This document shows positions 37,793 through 50,600 of a DNA stretch of 64,000 nt, one piece after another. The notes under the pieces were generated by a model that was not told the origin of the DNA, did no database searches, and saw only the letters and a program-made list of their open reading frames with translations. Made by a program: the position numbers and the translations under genes. This DNA is from Symbiodinium kawagutii (taxonomy: Eukaryota > Sar > Dinophyceae > Suessiales > Symbiodiniaceae), in assembly GCA_009767595.1 (NCBI GenBank), contig VSDK01013751.1, positions 166,612 through 230,611 on the forward strand, given 5' to 3'. The first letter of the stretch is position 1. Each line of letters starts with the position of its first letter.

Positions 37793-40700
37793 TATTTTTG
37801 ATGTAAATGACAAGTGACAAATGGCTCCTGTCAGGCAGTCTCCCTGCACCACAAGATCAAATGAGGCAAGTCAAATGGAGAGATTCGACTCCCTACTTTC
37901 ACGAAATCATGTTTCGAAAAGTCACAAAATCCTAGAAAGGCATGCAAATCCGGCCTGTGGCCACCTCCTTAGTTCAGATAGGGCAGATAGGGCATTGCTG
38001 GCAGAGTTTGGGCAGAGACCTATTCAGAAAAGAGAAGGGGGTAACATTGAACAATTCACGGCAGTACTTGGGAGCGGGTGCAGTGGAACCCACGTCATGA
38101 AAATTTAGATCAAAATCCCTTTCACCCATTCAATCCTGTTGTGAAGACAAAAAGGAACTCAGCCAGCAAACTAGTTGTTGTGATCCGAAACAATCCCAAG
38201 AGAACAAACATGACACAGCTCACCCTCCACTCATCTGCACCTTATCTTACATGTGAAATTATTGCATCACGACCAAGTCACATCACCATCCTCATCACCA
38301 TCCTGCGCAAGGAAAGTCAAAGAGGTTGATGCAAAAGTAGCATTGATTTGCAGGGGAAAATGGACTGAAGTTGCGTGAATCTGTTCTAGCTACAAAGGTC
38401 TCAAGCACTTCCGCTGATGCTCCTCTACATCAGAATCAGTTTCACCTCGGTTTTCGAGTTGACAGAAAAACCAAGGCGAAAAAGATCCTCGAAGGGCAAA
38501 AGCAACCTGTTCTTAAAGAGCGGATCAAGAGCACGGTGTCAAAAGCCACTGCAGTGGGCACTGAGTGGCTTGCGCATGCTGACGTGTCGGCGATCGTGTT
38601 GACTGCCCCTGTCAAGTCAAACACCAAGAGGCAAATCAGACAAATCATGGAGATTCATAGACAATAGTTTGGAGAGACAGGAAGAAAGAGAAAGACAGAA
38701 AGTAGGAAAACAAATGGAAGTTGAAGGAGTGCAAAAAGGTTTAGACGCACTGGATCAGGCACAAAGCATATGCTGCTTTCAAACTCAAATCATTTTCAAT
38801 GTCTCTGCTCTTTGTCAAGCCTTCAGCCCCACTTTGTACGAAGAAAGAATGCTGTTTAAGTTTTAATGCACAGCTCCAACCGCAACTGTAAAGCTGCCCT
38901 CTCCCTTCTCTGCACCTCCGATTTGCCTGGTCATTTCATGGGGTTTCTAATTTCATCTTTTGCAGTTCCCCTTGCAAAACATGCCAAAGAAGCATCAAAT
39001 TCAGAAAAAAACATCCACCCATACGATGAAAGGATAACACCAGTGGAGCTGAGAGCAGAATTACACACCTCAGAACACGTCTGAGCTTGGGCTGTGTGGG
39101 TGATCTCTTGCTGACGACCAGGCCTGCGCATGCCTGACACGCTTTCGACAATGGTCACTTACCAACAACCAAAGTCGGACACAAATTATTCCACAGTATT
39201 TTGAACAAATATTCCCTGCATCTGGCAGAACGGGAGCACCGTATGTGATCTTTGTCTGTTCTTAAAATCTGCTTTCACCTTTACAGCGTGAATCTCCTTG
39301 ACCGTGCAATTCCAGCTCCGCATGATTCCGCATGTGTGTTGTGATGTTCACGCCTCTTTGCTCCAGTTGACTTGCGAGCCTCTGGAGAAAAAAGCCAATC
39401 ACATTTCGTTACCAAAGTGTTTAGCAATATTAATGACTGCAACGCGTAAGAGTGAATCGTCAAGTGATATTGGCCTAGATGATGCACCCCTGCCATGGTT
39501 CAAGACCATGAGCAGTACGTGTGTGTATGTGTGTGTGTGTGTGTTTGTGAACGTGTATTATAAATATACATTGGTGGTTGGGATGTTCATATTTTGCACT
39601 GACCAATACGCCACTGACTTCATGAACTGTGGGGATGTTGGCGCCAGCCTGTCCGTGATGCGAAGTCCTTGGATCAGGGCAACTGAGTACGAAGATGAAA
39701 ACATGCTGCTGTCAATGACTTCATATGGGCTGACGGATACACTGAGTACAAACGTTTGAGGCATCAACTCTGGCTGAACCTGAAAAGTGGGGTGAAAGCA
39801 AGGACATGAGTGAACCTATTTGGTCTTAAAACTTTCTGGAATGCGTATTTCTCAGTGTTTCTAAAGCATTTTTCTATGCAAGCCTGGTTCCATGATTTTC
39901 TGCGTAGGCTGTTCTAGGTGCGCAGGCAGAGGGTCGGCGTGATGAGGCTGCGGAACCTGACCTAGGCCAAACCATAGCTGCAGAATGAAATGAAGCTGTG
40001 CAATCTGTCCGTTGCATTGCCCTATTGGACCGGCAGAACATCTGTGGTTTTGGAATCGCTTGTGCTTGTCAATCCGAGCTAGGACATTTCTCTTTGAAAC
40101 CCGAATGGCAATGGAAGAAGACCAAAGAAATGCAATGCTGTTGTGGTAGAAAGGTGAGCCTAAGGATGCTGATTTCTTGTTCTTAAGTCACAATCCTTTG
40201 AAGAGATTGTCAAGGTTCCTCCCAGGTTCCTCCCCGGTTCCTCCCTGAGGAATCCGCTCAAAAGGTGCCCAAAACTCCTCCAAAGACATCCGTCGTGAAG
40301 AGATCCGTTCCCTCGCACGAGCCTCAAATCAAAGCAAATCAAAGTACTCACTAGAAATAAATGAGTCTGATTGAAAAGACAAAAAGTCATGCAATCAAGC
40401 AGCAACTTGTCTGGGAGTTCGAATCTTGCTAAGACCACCGCTCGTCCATTTCGAGCCTCCTCTTTACTTCCGCGAGCCCCACGAACCTGAAGTCAGAAGC
40501 CAAGATAAGACTGTAGTGATCCCAGTGCCGAACTCTGTTGCAAAGATGTGTGCATGTCAAGGTGTGCCAAGTTGAAATCTGTGTTATTGACAAAGCTTCA
40601 CAAATTGAGTCCGAAGCCCGAGACGATCTTATCCTCGGGCATTCAAAAACCGGCTACAGCAACAGTAATAAGAACTCACAACGCTTCCACTACTAGCAAG

Positions 40701-42835
40701 GTCAGAACTGAAAGCAGAAACACCATCCAACCTTCAAAAGAGCATGTGCTTATCCGTTTTTGCCTGATGGCCATTTGTAGCCTATTAAATGTTTCCATGA
40801 TCTCCTACTGCCTTTGCTCGGCAAGTTCAAAGCAGCGCACGTTACCACTGGTCGCACCGTCACCCTGAAGGGTTGAGTACCTCAATGGTCAGCTGTGTAA
40901 CCTCGCAGCAAAGCACACTGGACATCCCAAGGCTGAGACCTTGAACCCCTTGCGGCCTGGCAACGAATGCGCGCGATAGGTTTTCAGACATCTCTGCAAA
41001 AGGATACATGATTCTATCTATGTATGTATATATGTATATTCATAAGTATATTGATATGTATATTGTGTTCATGTGGAAAAAGGTCGATTCAGGAAAACCT
41101 CAAGACCGGATAGATGAACCTCCAGGATAACGCGTTTTTGAAATATTCTTGAAACTTCCAGTTGAACTACTTTGCTGAAATAAGTCTGAGTGAGAGTCTT
41201 GTGTCTGTGCAAATGGGCAAATTTGCTTGAGGGTGTTTGTGACAAATGCTCTTGTTGCCAGGCTGAGTTTTGCCCAATCAATCGACAGTTCGCGTTGATG
41301 ATTTGTTTTCCTTCTTGCCGCTAGTTGGCCTTGGAAACTCATTCTGTGTAGCATCTGGGCTTGTCAGGGATGTAGTTGTGTGTGTGTGCAAGCAATGCTA
41401 TAAAATGGTGTGACTGCAATGGGATCACCTTTCATTTAAGATTGCTATTATTCTCATCTAGAATTCATCTTTACTATGCTCTTTAAGTATACTGAAGTTT
41501 TAAGATGTTTTAAGTTTTGATAAAGAGATTCTTATACTGAAGTGTATATATATATATATATGTTATTTTTTTTGTCATTTTTCTTCGGTATTTTCTTCTG
41601 AAAGCTCGGCCTTTCTGGAAGGCGCCAGGTTTGACTCCGGAGGCGTTGCCTCCAAGTGCCTCACCAAATGGTTTTGAGGATTTGCCGAACGACTCCCACC
41701 TCTGTCTAACAAAAACTTGCACCCAGGATGCGCTGCGGAGAATGGGCCTTGCAAGGCGTTCAGCGGGCTCGATTCAGGTGCCTTGGCTGAAACAATTTGT
41801 GCACTGTCTGTCGGCTCTTCATTTTGGAAATTGCATCGTTGCAACAAAAAGAGTAGTAAAATGAAGAACGAGGATGTGTCGATATGACACGAACAAACCC
41901 CACTTGCGTCACTCTTGGGGGATGACACAGCGTCTGTACGCGGATGTCTGTGTGCTTTCCAGTGGATATCATTTTGCTGTGACAGTCACGGGTTCGCCGT
42001 GACCCACTATGCGTCTTTCTGGCTCCATACTCTGAAGCATGGTGGAGCACATGCGGTTTGGCAGTGCTGAAGTTGAGCTATGTACCTCGGAAAGAGCTCC
42101 CGGTGGCGAGTGACTCCTCGAGGCAAACTTCAACTTGCTGCATCATCGCAGTAAAAATGCAAACAGAAAGTCATAGAAAAAACTTCAACATACTTCAACC
42201 TGACGCACTTTGACACTGACAAATTTAGCACCGCATTTGCTCATGAAGAATCATGAGCACACAATTGTGCTTGATCTGTTCTTCGTCTCCTTCCATGCCT
42301 GTGGTGGCCTGCCAGATGAGACGCTGACAGAGTGGTATGACAACTGAGATTCCAGAAGCGCCTTCCGCTTCCAGGGGATCTTCCATGATTGGGCTGACCA
42401 CCTCGGCCCACACTTCGAATCTATAGCAAACTTAGCAACCTTAAAATACCTCGAACAAAAATTGACAACTTACTGTACGAGAGTACCAACCGAGGCAGCC
42501 CACGCATTCTTGGCGCTCTTTCATTGGCATTATCGACGGTATCAACTCAGCTGACTGAAGACTGAACTTGCAAATCAATTCATTGGTAGAAAGATTGATG
42601 TACACATATTTTCATGTATCTTCACATACTATTTCTAGAAATGATGTGAATTTCAAGTGACTTTTTCACAGTGACGAGCCGTAGCTCGGTGTGCCTTGAC
42701 CCAGGGGCATGCTCTGAGGTGCAGGCAGGATTCTGCCTTCGGTTCAAGCCGCGGCAAGCTTTGAGCCCTGAGAGGTGAGCGAGAAGGTCAAGAAATGCTT
42801 ACAGATTGATGTGCAACAAATGAAATTGATGTCAT

Positions 42836-42985
42836 TTTGTCATTGAGTTATTCTTATTATAATTCTCATTGTCATTGTTGTTCTTATTGTAATTCTGATT
42901 GTTATTGTTATTGTCATTCTTATTGTAATTCTGATTGTTCTTGTCATTGTCATTAACATTGTTATTGTTTGTTCTGGTTTGTTGT
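42836..42985. repeat. Interrupted ATTGTT/ATTCTTATTGTAATTCTG repeat
   Basis: Hexamer- and 18-bp-like units of ATTGTTATT and CTTATTGTAATTCTGATT recur. Asn-rich minus-strand frames over it are shadows. Confidence 0.9.
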
Positions 42986-45343
42986 TGTTCGCTCTTGTTT
43001 TGCACCTCGATTCGTTTTCCGACAACACATAAAATGGTTGCGTAATCTGACACTTTGACCAAGACACAAAGTTCGAAATCCTCTGGCGTGCCATGGGGTG
43101 AAATTTGGTCGATACAAATATATACAAATGTTCCATGTTCCATATAGCGCAGGGTCGCTATTAGCTTTGGCTGGCGGGGGTTATTTTGTTCAAATCGCTC
43201 TGGTCATGTGCGATGTGCGGTATTTGTTGGAGATGTTTGATTTGTTTGTTGTTTTTGGTCATTGTGTGACCGGTCAAGGCTGTTTGATGGCCATCTTTGC
43301 TGACATGTTGCGGTGCAACGGTTCTTTTTAGACATTCTGTAAGATGGACTGTGGTTTGAAGATGCGCAAGTACTGCAAAACAAAGTGGGAAATACTGGAA
43401 ATGCATGGAAATGCCATGTTTTTTGCTGAGTTTTGAAACTGATTGAAATTGTATTGTCTTTGAATTCCTTCCTGAGCTTTGTGGTTGAGGGTGGTGTTTT
43501 TGGTGCTGTTGTGAAGGGTGCTTCGGGTAACTTGGGCCATCTTGCTGTTAACTTCGGGCCAACCGAAGCCAAAGTTGGGGCTAACTAGCTCTCAACTTGG
43601 CGCCCAATGTGGGCCAGACTGGCATCAAAAAGTGGGCTTCCATGTATGCATTGAAAACCAAAACAAAATAGGAGATAGGAGCTCCAAGTTGGAAAAAGCT
43701 AATTTGGCCAATGTGGTGGTGGTGAAGATGTTGTTGCACCACAATGTTAGGGTATTGTATCTTTTAACCAAATGAAAGGCTACGAAAAAGAGAGCAAAAA
43801 GATACAAAAAGTTGCTCTGATGAAGGTGCTGAATCACCAATAGTTTGGCAATAAAGACTAAGGTCGCCAGAATTGGCTCCGCAGGTATACACATCCATGT
43901 AATTCAAAAACTACAGGCACCATTGATGTCGGCATCAACAATCAATTATCGCGAACTGCGGTGGCCCTCACCAACGCGAAACGGGGTGAATATTCTGAGA
44001 ATGCACAAGCACATGTCTCTGGCACGCCTACTGAACTTGAGCTCGCAGACTGCGTCGCAGACCAAGTTCCGTGCGTTGATGAATCTCCTTGTTGAGAAGC
44101 TGCAAGGTTTGTCTCCTTGGTCCGGGTAGACTTTGGACTTTAGGAATGTCACGGACCACCAAGTGCAGAACATCTCAGGCTTTATCTCTTTGCCCTCAGC
44201 ACCAGAAGTTTTGCTCTCTGTGTTGAGCACATGCTGCTGTTGCTCTAGCGCAAACCCAGAGAAAGCTCAAAATGCTCGGTGCAGCAAGAACATGCAAGAA
44301 CCATTTTGCCAAGAACAAGCAGCAAGCATGGTGTCCATCAATCCGACAAACACATGCTTGTAAGTTCAGAAGCTTAAAGCCAGCAAACTGGCTAAAGCCC
44401 TGGTGTCACACAGGCACCAACTCAGACCGGCTACAACCACTCTACAAACGGGGCAAGACCGGCTACTGCTCACTGTCTCGGGCATTTGATTGAAAGAAAA
44501 TGGCAGAAATCAAGAAACTTTAGGCCAAGCATGTCGTCATTGCAATATTTCAAACAGGTTCATGTCTACGCAAATGTGGAGATTGGTGATGCAATCATTC
44601 TACAATCAAGCCCTAGAGCCACAGCCAAGCTGGCCATCCGTGGGGCTCAGGAAGTTCACTTCCGAATCCTGCAACTTGCGCAAGGTTTTACGATGTTATT
44701 TCAAGATCGAGAGAGTTTTCAGATATTCGAAGATGCCAAGAGATGCTTCGAAAAAATCTTTGAAATTATCGTCCACACCTCCGGGCTCAGAGGATGTCAC
44801 TTCAAAGGCTGGACTCGGACCTTGATCTCCTGGGCCACGTGTCACAAGTCAAGCCACAAGACACCATGAAGATAAGGAAATGAGATGAGATGAGATGAGT
44901 CCTTTCTACCTTTGATATCCTTTGGTGATGTCCAGGCGCAGCTCCAGCTTTTTCCAGGTGAAACGAAAAGCCCAAAGCTGTCGGAAACTAATCGAACGAG
45001 TGCACAGCTCTGCGTGTTGCAAATTGCACGCCTTCAAACTGAAGCGGAGCAGGATGAGGCCTATGGATCTTGAAATCTCACAATTGCTTACCACCAACTG
45101 CAGTTGTTTTCAACTTAAACCTGTTTCTAGATAAGCTGTACACCTGACTGACATCTTACATATTTTGACAAACCCACGTCTCGTGTCCCATGGCAAGACT
45201 TCACTGTTGCAAATGATATTATGAAAAATGCTGTAATTTAATGCAATTTACATCTAATCAATTTGAGCATATTTGAGCGACAAAGCTGCCCATTCTCATG
45301 CGAGGGCGTCGTCCCAATGGAGTCCAACTTAAGCCCCTTTGGA

Positions 45344-47188
45344 TCATGAAGGATCAACAGGATTGCCGCTTAACACAAGCTCTAGATACTCCTGCTGACG
45401 TTCACGAATCTTTCGTAGCATCGTTATGCATCTTGTCAATGATGCCACTTCTAGCTCCAGATAGGGCACTGCGTGAGGGTCCAAGTCACCTGTTGCCGAA
45501 GCTGATATGGAAAGTTCCAGAGTATCACCACCAACAGAGTTGGATCTTGCACGTGCGTCACGTGCCACCGGAGGAATAAGAAAGGAAGAATTGGGGCTGC
45601 CTTCACTCATGAAATCTTCGGAGAGTTCACTAGCACTCGAACCTCCAACACCAGAAGCCCCTTTGGGTTCAACTTTGGCGACTGGAGCACTTTGGCTTGA
45701 ACCTTCAAGCACTTCAAGTCCATCATCCTCCTCGATTTCCTCAAGACTTGCCTCGGCTTTCTTCTCTCCGGATGACTTTTTTGGAGCAACAGAGACTGGA
45801 CCACCCAAGCGAGCTCCCCCCAATCCAACTCCAGCTAACCCTACTCCTGCATCTCCTGCTGACGTAGGATCTGGAACTGAAATCAAATTCTGACTCGTTG
45901 ATGGCCCTTGGCCATCAGTCGTTTGGGGGGACGGTCTGTCTGCAGATGATGACTCAGGCACCGAAAGAGAAGCAGATGCTGAAAATGACTCTTCCACAGA
46001 AGCAGAATTTGAAGAGTTTGGACTTGGCTGCGTTTTGCAGTTGGCATCCACTTCCTTCTTCGTCGAATCAGGAATAGTAGCAGCCTTCTCTTTACGTTTT
46101 TCTTCTAGCAATTGGCGATAGCGCTCATCTGCTGGGTGATCCCAAATGCTTTCGCCTGTCTCAAAATTAAAGTAGAATACGTCGTCGCCATTTGCAGTGC
46201 ACGCTTTCCAGGGTGCTGGCACTGGGGCCACCACGCCCTCCCGCGCAATCCACATCAAGTCCGCTTCCTTCTCAAGGTCAATTCCCAGATATTCCGCAAA
46301 GTCCAGAACCTCTTCGTCGCTGGGCACTCTCTCATCATCTTGATAAAGCAATTCGACGCCTTTGGCCAATTGAACTTTTTCAGCACTTTGGCTTGACCCT
46401 TCAAGTCCACCATCCTCAATTTCCTCAAGAGCCTCCACTTTCTCAGCTGATGAAGCTCCCTTCTTCGCTTCAGATTTCTGAGCAGAGACTGCTTCTTCCT
46501 GACGAGCTCCACTCAAGCCAACACCAGCGCCCCCGTGCTCAACAGGAGCATCGCTGTTTGTCAACCCGTCCACAGAAAGTCTCGATTCTTTCTTCAAGAT
46601 CCCTTGAAGCCCTTGAATTGCTTTGGTTTCAGATCGTCTACTTGCATCCGACACTGAAAGGGAAGCAGAAAGGGACTCTTCTGCAGAACTGGAAGGATTT
46701 GCGTGCTCCAGTTTTTTGTCCGTTTCCTTCCTTGAATCTTCTGCCTTCTTGCTGTCTCCTTTGGTGGTCTCTTTTGGATGCGCAGCCTTGTCAGAGGTTT
46801 TCGGCTCAGCGCCAGCTACTGACTCGGATGTCCGCACAATCGAGGCAGCAGCCTTTTCTTTACGTTTTTCTTCTAGCAATTGGCGGTAGCGCTCATCTGC
46901 TGGGTGATCCCAAATGCTTTCGCCTGTTTCGAAATTAAAATAGAATACATCATCACCATTCTCAGTGCACGCTTTCCAGGGTGCTGGCACCGGGGCCACC
47001 ACACCCTCCTTAGCAATCCACAACAAATCGGCTTCCTTCTCAAGGTCGATTCCAAGATATTCCGCGAAGTCCAGAACCTCTTCTTCGCCCGGCACTCTGT
47101 CCTCGTCTTGGTCCAAGACTGTCACTCCTCCATGACGGTCAGACTTGGACTTTTCTGAACCTTCTGAGTCACTGACATCTACAGCCAT
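45344..47188 (-). CDS. CEP164-like protein with two tandem WW modules
   Basis: This encodes a 614-residue protein in one exon, from the ATG at 47188. Two copies of a module typical of the CEP164 N-terminus occupy residues about 27-112 and 283-369. Each has an acidic helical lead-in (VLDFAEYLGIDLEKEADL, WIAKEGVVAPVPAPW) running into a WW domain with YFNFETGESIWDHP and then a charged helix YRQLLEEKRKEK. The two WW Trp residues are W71/W93 and W327/W349. In animals this CEP164 region is a distal-appendage module that recruits TTBK2 to start cilium assembly, so a basal-body or flagellar role is inferred. Linkers are Ser/Ala/Glu-rich and disordered; residues about 575-608 form a helix (VASLTRCITMLRKIRERQQ). 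It is much shorter than animal CEP164 and lacks the long coiled coil. Modules and linkers are duplicated (see findings). Downstream exons replacing the TGA-terminated end cannot be excluded. Confidence 0.88.
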   Translation of the reverse strand: MAVDVSDSEGSEKSKSDRHGGVTVLDQDEDRVPGEEEVLDFAEYLGIDLEKEADLLWIAKEGVVAPVPAPWKACTENGDDVFYFNFETGESIWDHPADERYRQLLEEKRKEKAAASIVRTSESVAGAEPKTSDKAAHPKETTKGDSKKAEDSRKETDKKLEHANPSSSAEESLSASLSVSDASRRSETKAIQGLQGILKKESRLSVDGLTNSDAPVEHGGAGVGLSGARQEEAVSAQKSEAKKGASSAEKVEALEEIEDGGLEGSSQSAEKVQLAKGVELLYQDDERVPSDEEVLDFAEYLGIDLEKEADLMWIAREGVVAPVPAPWKACTANGDDVFYFNFETGESIWDHPADERYRQLLEEKRKEKAATIPDSTKKEVDANCKTQPSPNSSNSASVEESFSASASLSVPESSSADRPSPQTTDGQGPSTSQNLISVPDPTSAGDAGVGLAGVGLGGARLGGPVSVAPKKSSGEKKAEASLEEIEEDDGLEVLEGSSQSAPVAKVEPKGASGVGGSSASELSEDFMSEGSPNSSFLIPPVARDARARSNSVGGDTLELSISASATGDLDPHAVPYLELEVASLTRCITMLRKIRERQQEYLELVLSGNPVDPS

Positions 47189-47631
47189 GCTTTACAGGGC
47201 CTTCAGCCAAGACGCTGAAGCAAATGTTTGAAGTACCCAGCGCGGTGACAATCGGAAGTATATATAGTTCACATGTTCTTTCACATTATTGCAGTCTCCA
47301 AACGATCTCAGCTGCATTATTCAGGAATTCCCAGCCAAGTCAACATTCCCGCGCGCTGCTTGCTATAGACTCCAGGTTTCCAAAATGCATGATGATCCTG
47401 ATGAAACCAAATGATAGAACTATCTGATAGCGTTTGGTACTAAGGTTTAGCAGGGGTTGGTCCCAGTCGGTCCAATTTGTGCAAAAGAGTCAAATTTGTT
47501 CTATCAGCCGAATTGCGTTGCAAGCACCCAAGTGGGATTCCCAGTCCTCTGGCTGCAACAGCATCAAGCTAATTGCAGATTTGGCGTAGGTCTCCTCTTG
47601 CACTGCCATGTCACCATCTGGCAAGACCTGG
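47189..47631. other. Spacer between P450 and CEP164-like genes
   Basis: About 440 bp separates the tentative stop of the upstream P450 gene from the ATG of the next gene on the same strand. It would hold the P450 3' end and the trans-splice acceptor of the CEP164-like gene. A phrase reading CTTGGCTGAAG on the minus strand (47211-47201) lies 12 nt before the ATG. Confidence 0.5.
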
Positions 47632-50600
47632 CTATTGAATTGAAATCAGGCACCGAAATTGTGCCACGTGTGGCATGCCCACCAGGCCTGGTACTGCGTA
47701 AGTAACCTCGCAGCGTGAGTTTGCAAAAGATATGTTTGTAGAAATTTTCAGCGTGACATCGGATATTTGTCAAATGATTTGTTTGTAGATTCTTATGTAA
47801 ATTTTCAATGTTATGTTATGTTCTTCAATGGAAAAGCGCATTGAAAGCACCGAGAAGCTTGAGCAGGAGCGTGCGCTGCTCCAGCAGGGAGAATTTGTCC
47901 CCCAAGCACCGGCGCGGTCCTCACCAAGGTGGCTCTTCATATTTCATGGCTTCCACAGGAACTTCCACATGCTTCCATAATGAAATCTTTGACTCCAAGC
48001 TCTTGATGATACTCTCCTTCTGAAAATGGTTTCATGAAAATTGAAAAGATGTTTTGACAAAATGCAAAGATTTTTAAAGTAGTTCTTCCGAGAGAAGCGC
48101 TTCTCTTGGAGAAAGCGCTCCGGATTAAAGTCCAAAGGATTCTCCCAGACCTGCCGCAGAATGGATCTGTTTAAGTCCCTTTTTTTGTTAGAGTACTAAG
48201 TATAATCAAATTTCAGGAGTAAATACGAGCGATATGTAAGTCAGAGTGAGTCCTTCCTTCTGAGACCTGGCCTCTGGGTGCCTGTTGATAGCTCCGACGT
48301 GCAAAGAGATACCTTTCGAATTTCGAAGATTCAGATCACACAGCTGGAAAAAGGCTGCTCATCGGTCACTGATGCCAACAAGGACATGTCCATGGATGTT
48401 CTTTCAACATCTTTCAACAGGCAAGGCACCTGTCCCCTTGGGAACAGCAACGCCATCGAGTTCTGTATCCACCGCGGCTTCACGAGAGATGAGGTTGTAG
48501 ACTGGAGGCTTAAGGCGGAGGCCTCAGCTGAGCAACCGATGTCGCCATTCTTTGGGGACAGATTCGCGACCTACGCGACCTACGCGACCTACGCGACCTT
48601 TACCTCTGACGCAAATTGATTTCAGTCCTACATGGAGCTTACCCGTCGTAAATTGGATACAACCAGAGGAAAACTGATTTGATGTTGTTCCATCTATTTG
48701 TTTGACTTTGAATCTTATGTTTCGTTTGCATTAAAACTATGGTTCACGCGATGTTTCCGTGAGGCTTCTGCGCGGTTTACGCAAAAACAATATCTGACTT
48801 CAAGAAAAGAAATATTTGGCATGAAGATGGATGAAGCATGTCTAACCTACAGTTACCAATTATTAAGGGCCCGCAAGCACCCGCAATGCAATAATTTCAT
48901 GTAGTTTCTCGATTTGCATTGATTTCCCGCATGTAAAAGCATGCACTGAGGGATAAGTCAACCGTAAAGGCAAAATGTGCCGCAGATCTTCCGCGTAAAA
49001 GCGCCAAACTCCCCCACGGATTCACTGAGACTCCCAGTGAGAGCTGACTCTTTGCGAGTCGACCCACGAGCTGCTCCTGCTTCCTCCTGCTTCCTCCTGC
49101 TTTGCGTGCGCATTGTTCTTAGATTGGTCGTGTTGTTGGGCGTATTCAACGCATTTCTGTTCAAGTCTTCAGTGTCTCGACGCGCAAAGCTGCAGTATAT
49201 CACAAAGCGAAACACGGAAACTTTTGCAGTGCGAATGCACTTGCATCATTTGCATTTTGCTGTTGAATATGTTGATGTGATAAGTCAACCTGCAACACGG
49301 ATGCCAAACTGGGGGGCCAGCAAGGGTACAGGGGCAGCTGACAAGCGGTCAGAGTAGTACTGTCTGAGGTTTCGTGTGCACACGCTGTGAGCGCATAAAT
49401 CTTATCAACGTATTGCCACTGATCTGAAGGCTATGGAATTCGTACATACTGAACTCATCTCAACTCTGCAATACTCTTTACATCTCTTTACGAAGCAAAC
49501 AGGTACGGCCGCAATACAGTTTGCAAACAAGGGTGCCTTGCCTCAAGTGCTCACAGCGGTGACAGTAGGCTCAACGGGCGGTGCAAACCCCTTGCAGTTG
49601 CATTGATGTCAAAATTCCGTGGTTTCGACGCCTCCTTTTTGGTTGGTCAACGGCTCTGTGCTGCGGCTCAGTGAGGTTTGTGGTGCTATGAAGTTTTACG
49701 CTCGGCACTCTGTGGCTTTTGGTTTTGCTTAAATGGGCTTAGATGGGCTTAGGATGGCTTAGGAGGTTGTCAAGGGATCTGGAGGGTGGCGATTCATGAG
49801 AGCCACTTTCACTGATCACCGCATTGATGTACGGAACTTTCTCCAAATCGTCGGCATCTGGATCGCTCTTGCCGTTCAGAATATCGAAGGCCTCAATTCA
49901 CAGTCCTACCTTCGAAAAACACACAGTCTTCTGCACCTCAACCTTGGCGTCTTTGTAAATGCACTTCCTCTACACCTTAGGACTTGATCTTATTCATATC
50001 ATTTATATCATTTGATTCCATTTGACTTCATCTTATGTCATTTTCTCGGGTTTTTCTAGGTCTTTGAGGACACCATACCCAGGAAATTGCATCAACCTGT
50101 TTTCGGATACAATATCATCTTTTATATGCATTTGTTTGGGTTTTTATATGCGCATTCCATGAACATCAAAAGCATATAGAAAACAAGGGGTCCCGCCTCA
50201 CGTCGAGCTTTTTCCTGCACTTCAGGATGTTTTGCGAGGAAGTGCATTGTCCACGCCAATGAAACTGCAGTTGTATCCTTAGGTTCCCAAAGAGTGACAG
50301 TCCCATCCGCAGAACCCGTTGAACAGGAACTGAAGCACTGCTGCAGAGTTGGAGTGCGATGACTTTGCCTTCACCGCTGACATAAAAGAACCAAGTTGCA
50401 TGGCCAGCAAGGAAAAAGATCCAAAGAGCAGGCACCATACATCCATCTGGAAGGACTCCTGGTGGAAAATCGATTATTGTAACTTGCCTGGACATCCTTT
50501 TCGTTGCTTATGATGTTAGTATGCTAAAATAATGTGGACAATGTGTCTGCTGCATTCTGCTGCATCTTCCACGGTCCTTTGGGATCGAGGCCAGAACCAA

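Larger units (their letters stand above)
35882..45343. other. Gene-poor stretch, 9.5 kb
   Basis: No gene I can support. Plus-strand frames at 38371-38667 and 44486-44869 and minus-strand frames at 36062-36283 and 39558-39767 are protein-like in composition but have no identifiable domain. A TG-rich run lies at about 39521-39550 and a 12-bp repeat, AGGTTCCTCCC, at about 40214-40245. Two larger repeats are listed separately. Confidence 0.4.

Noticed and set aside
40410..40440. GAGTTCGAATCTTGC, resembling a tRNA T-arm
   Set aside because: No matching acceptor stem, D-arm or anticodon arm could be drawn around it.
45507..46938. Long plus-strand frames (128 and 248 residues)
   Set aside because: They are antisense to the CEP164-like gene, whose minus-strand frame is 614 codons with two WW domains.
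48278..48619. 113-residue plus-strand frame
   Set aside because: Antisense to the P450 K-helix exon (48522-48430).
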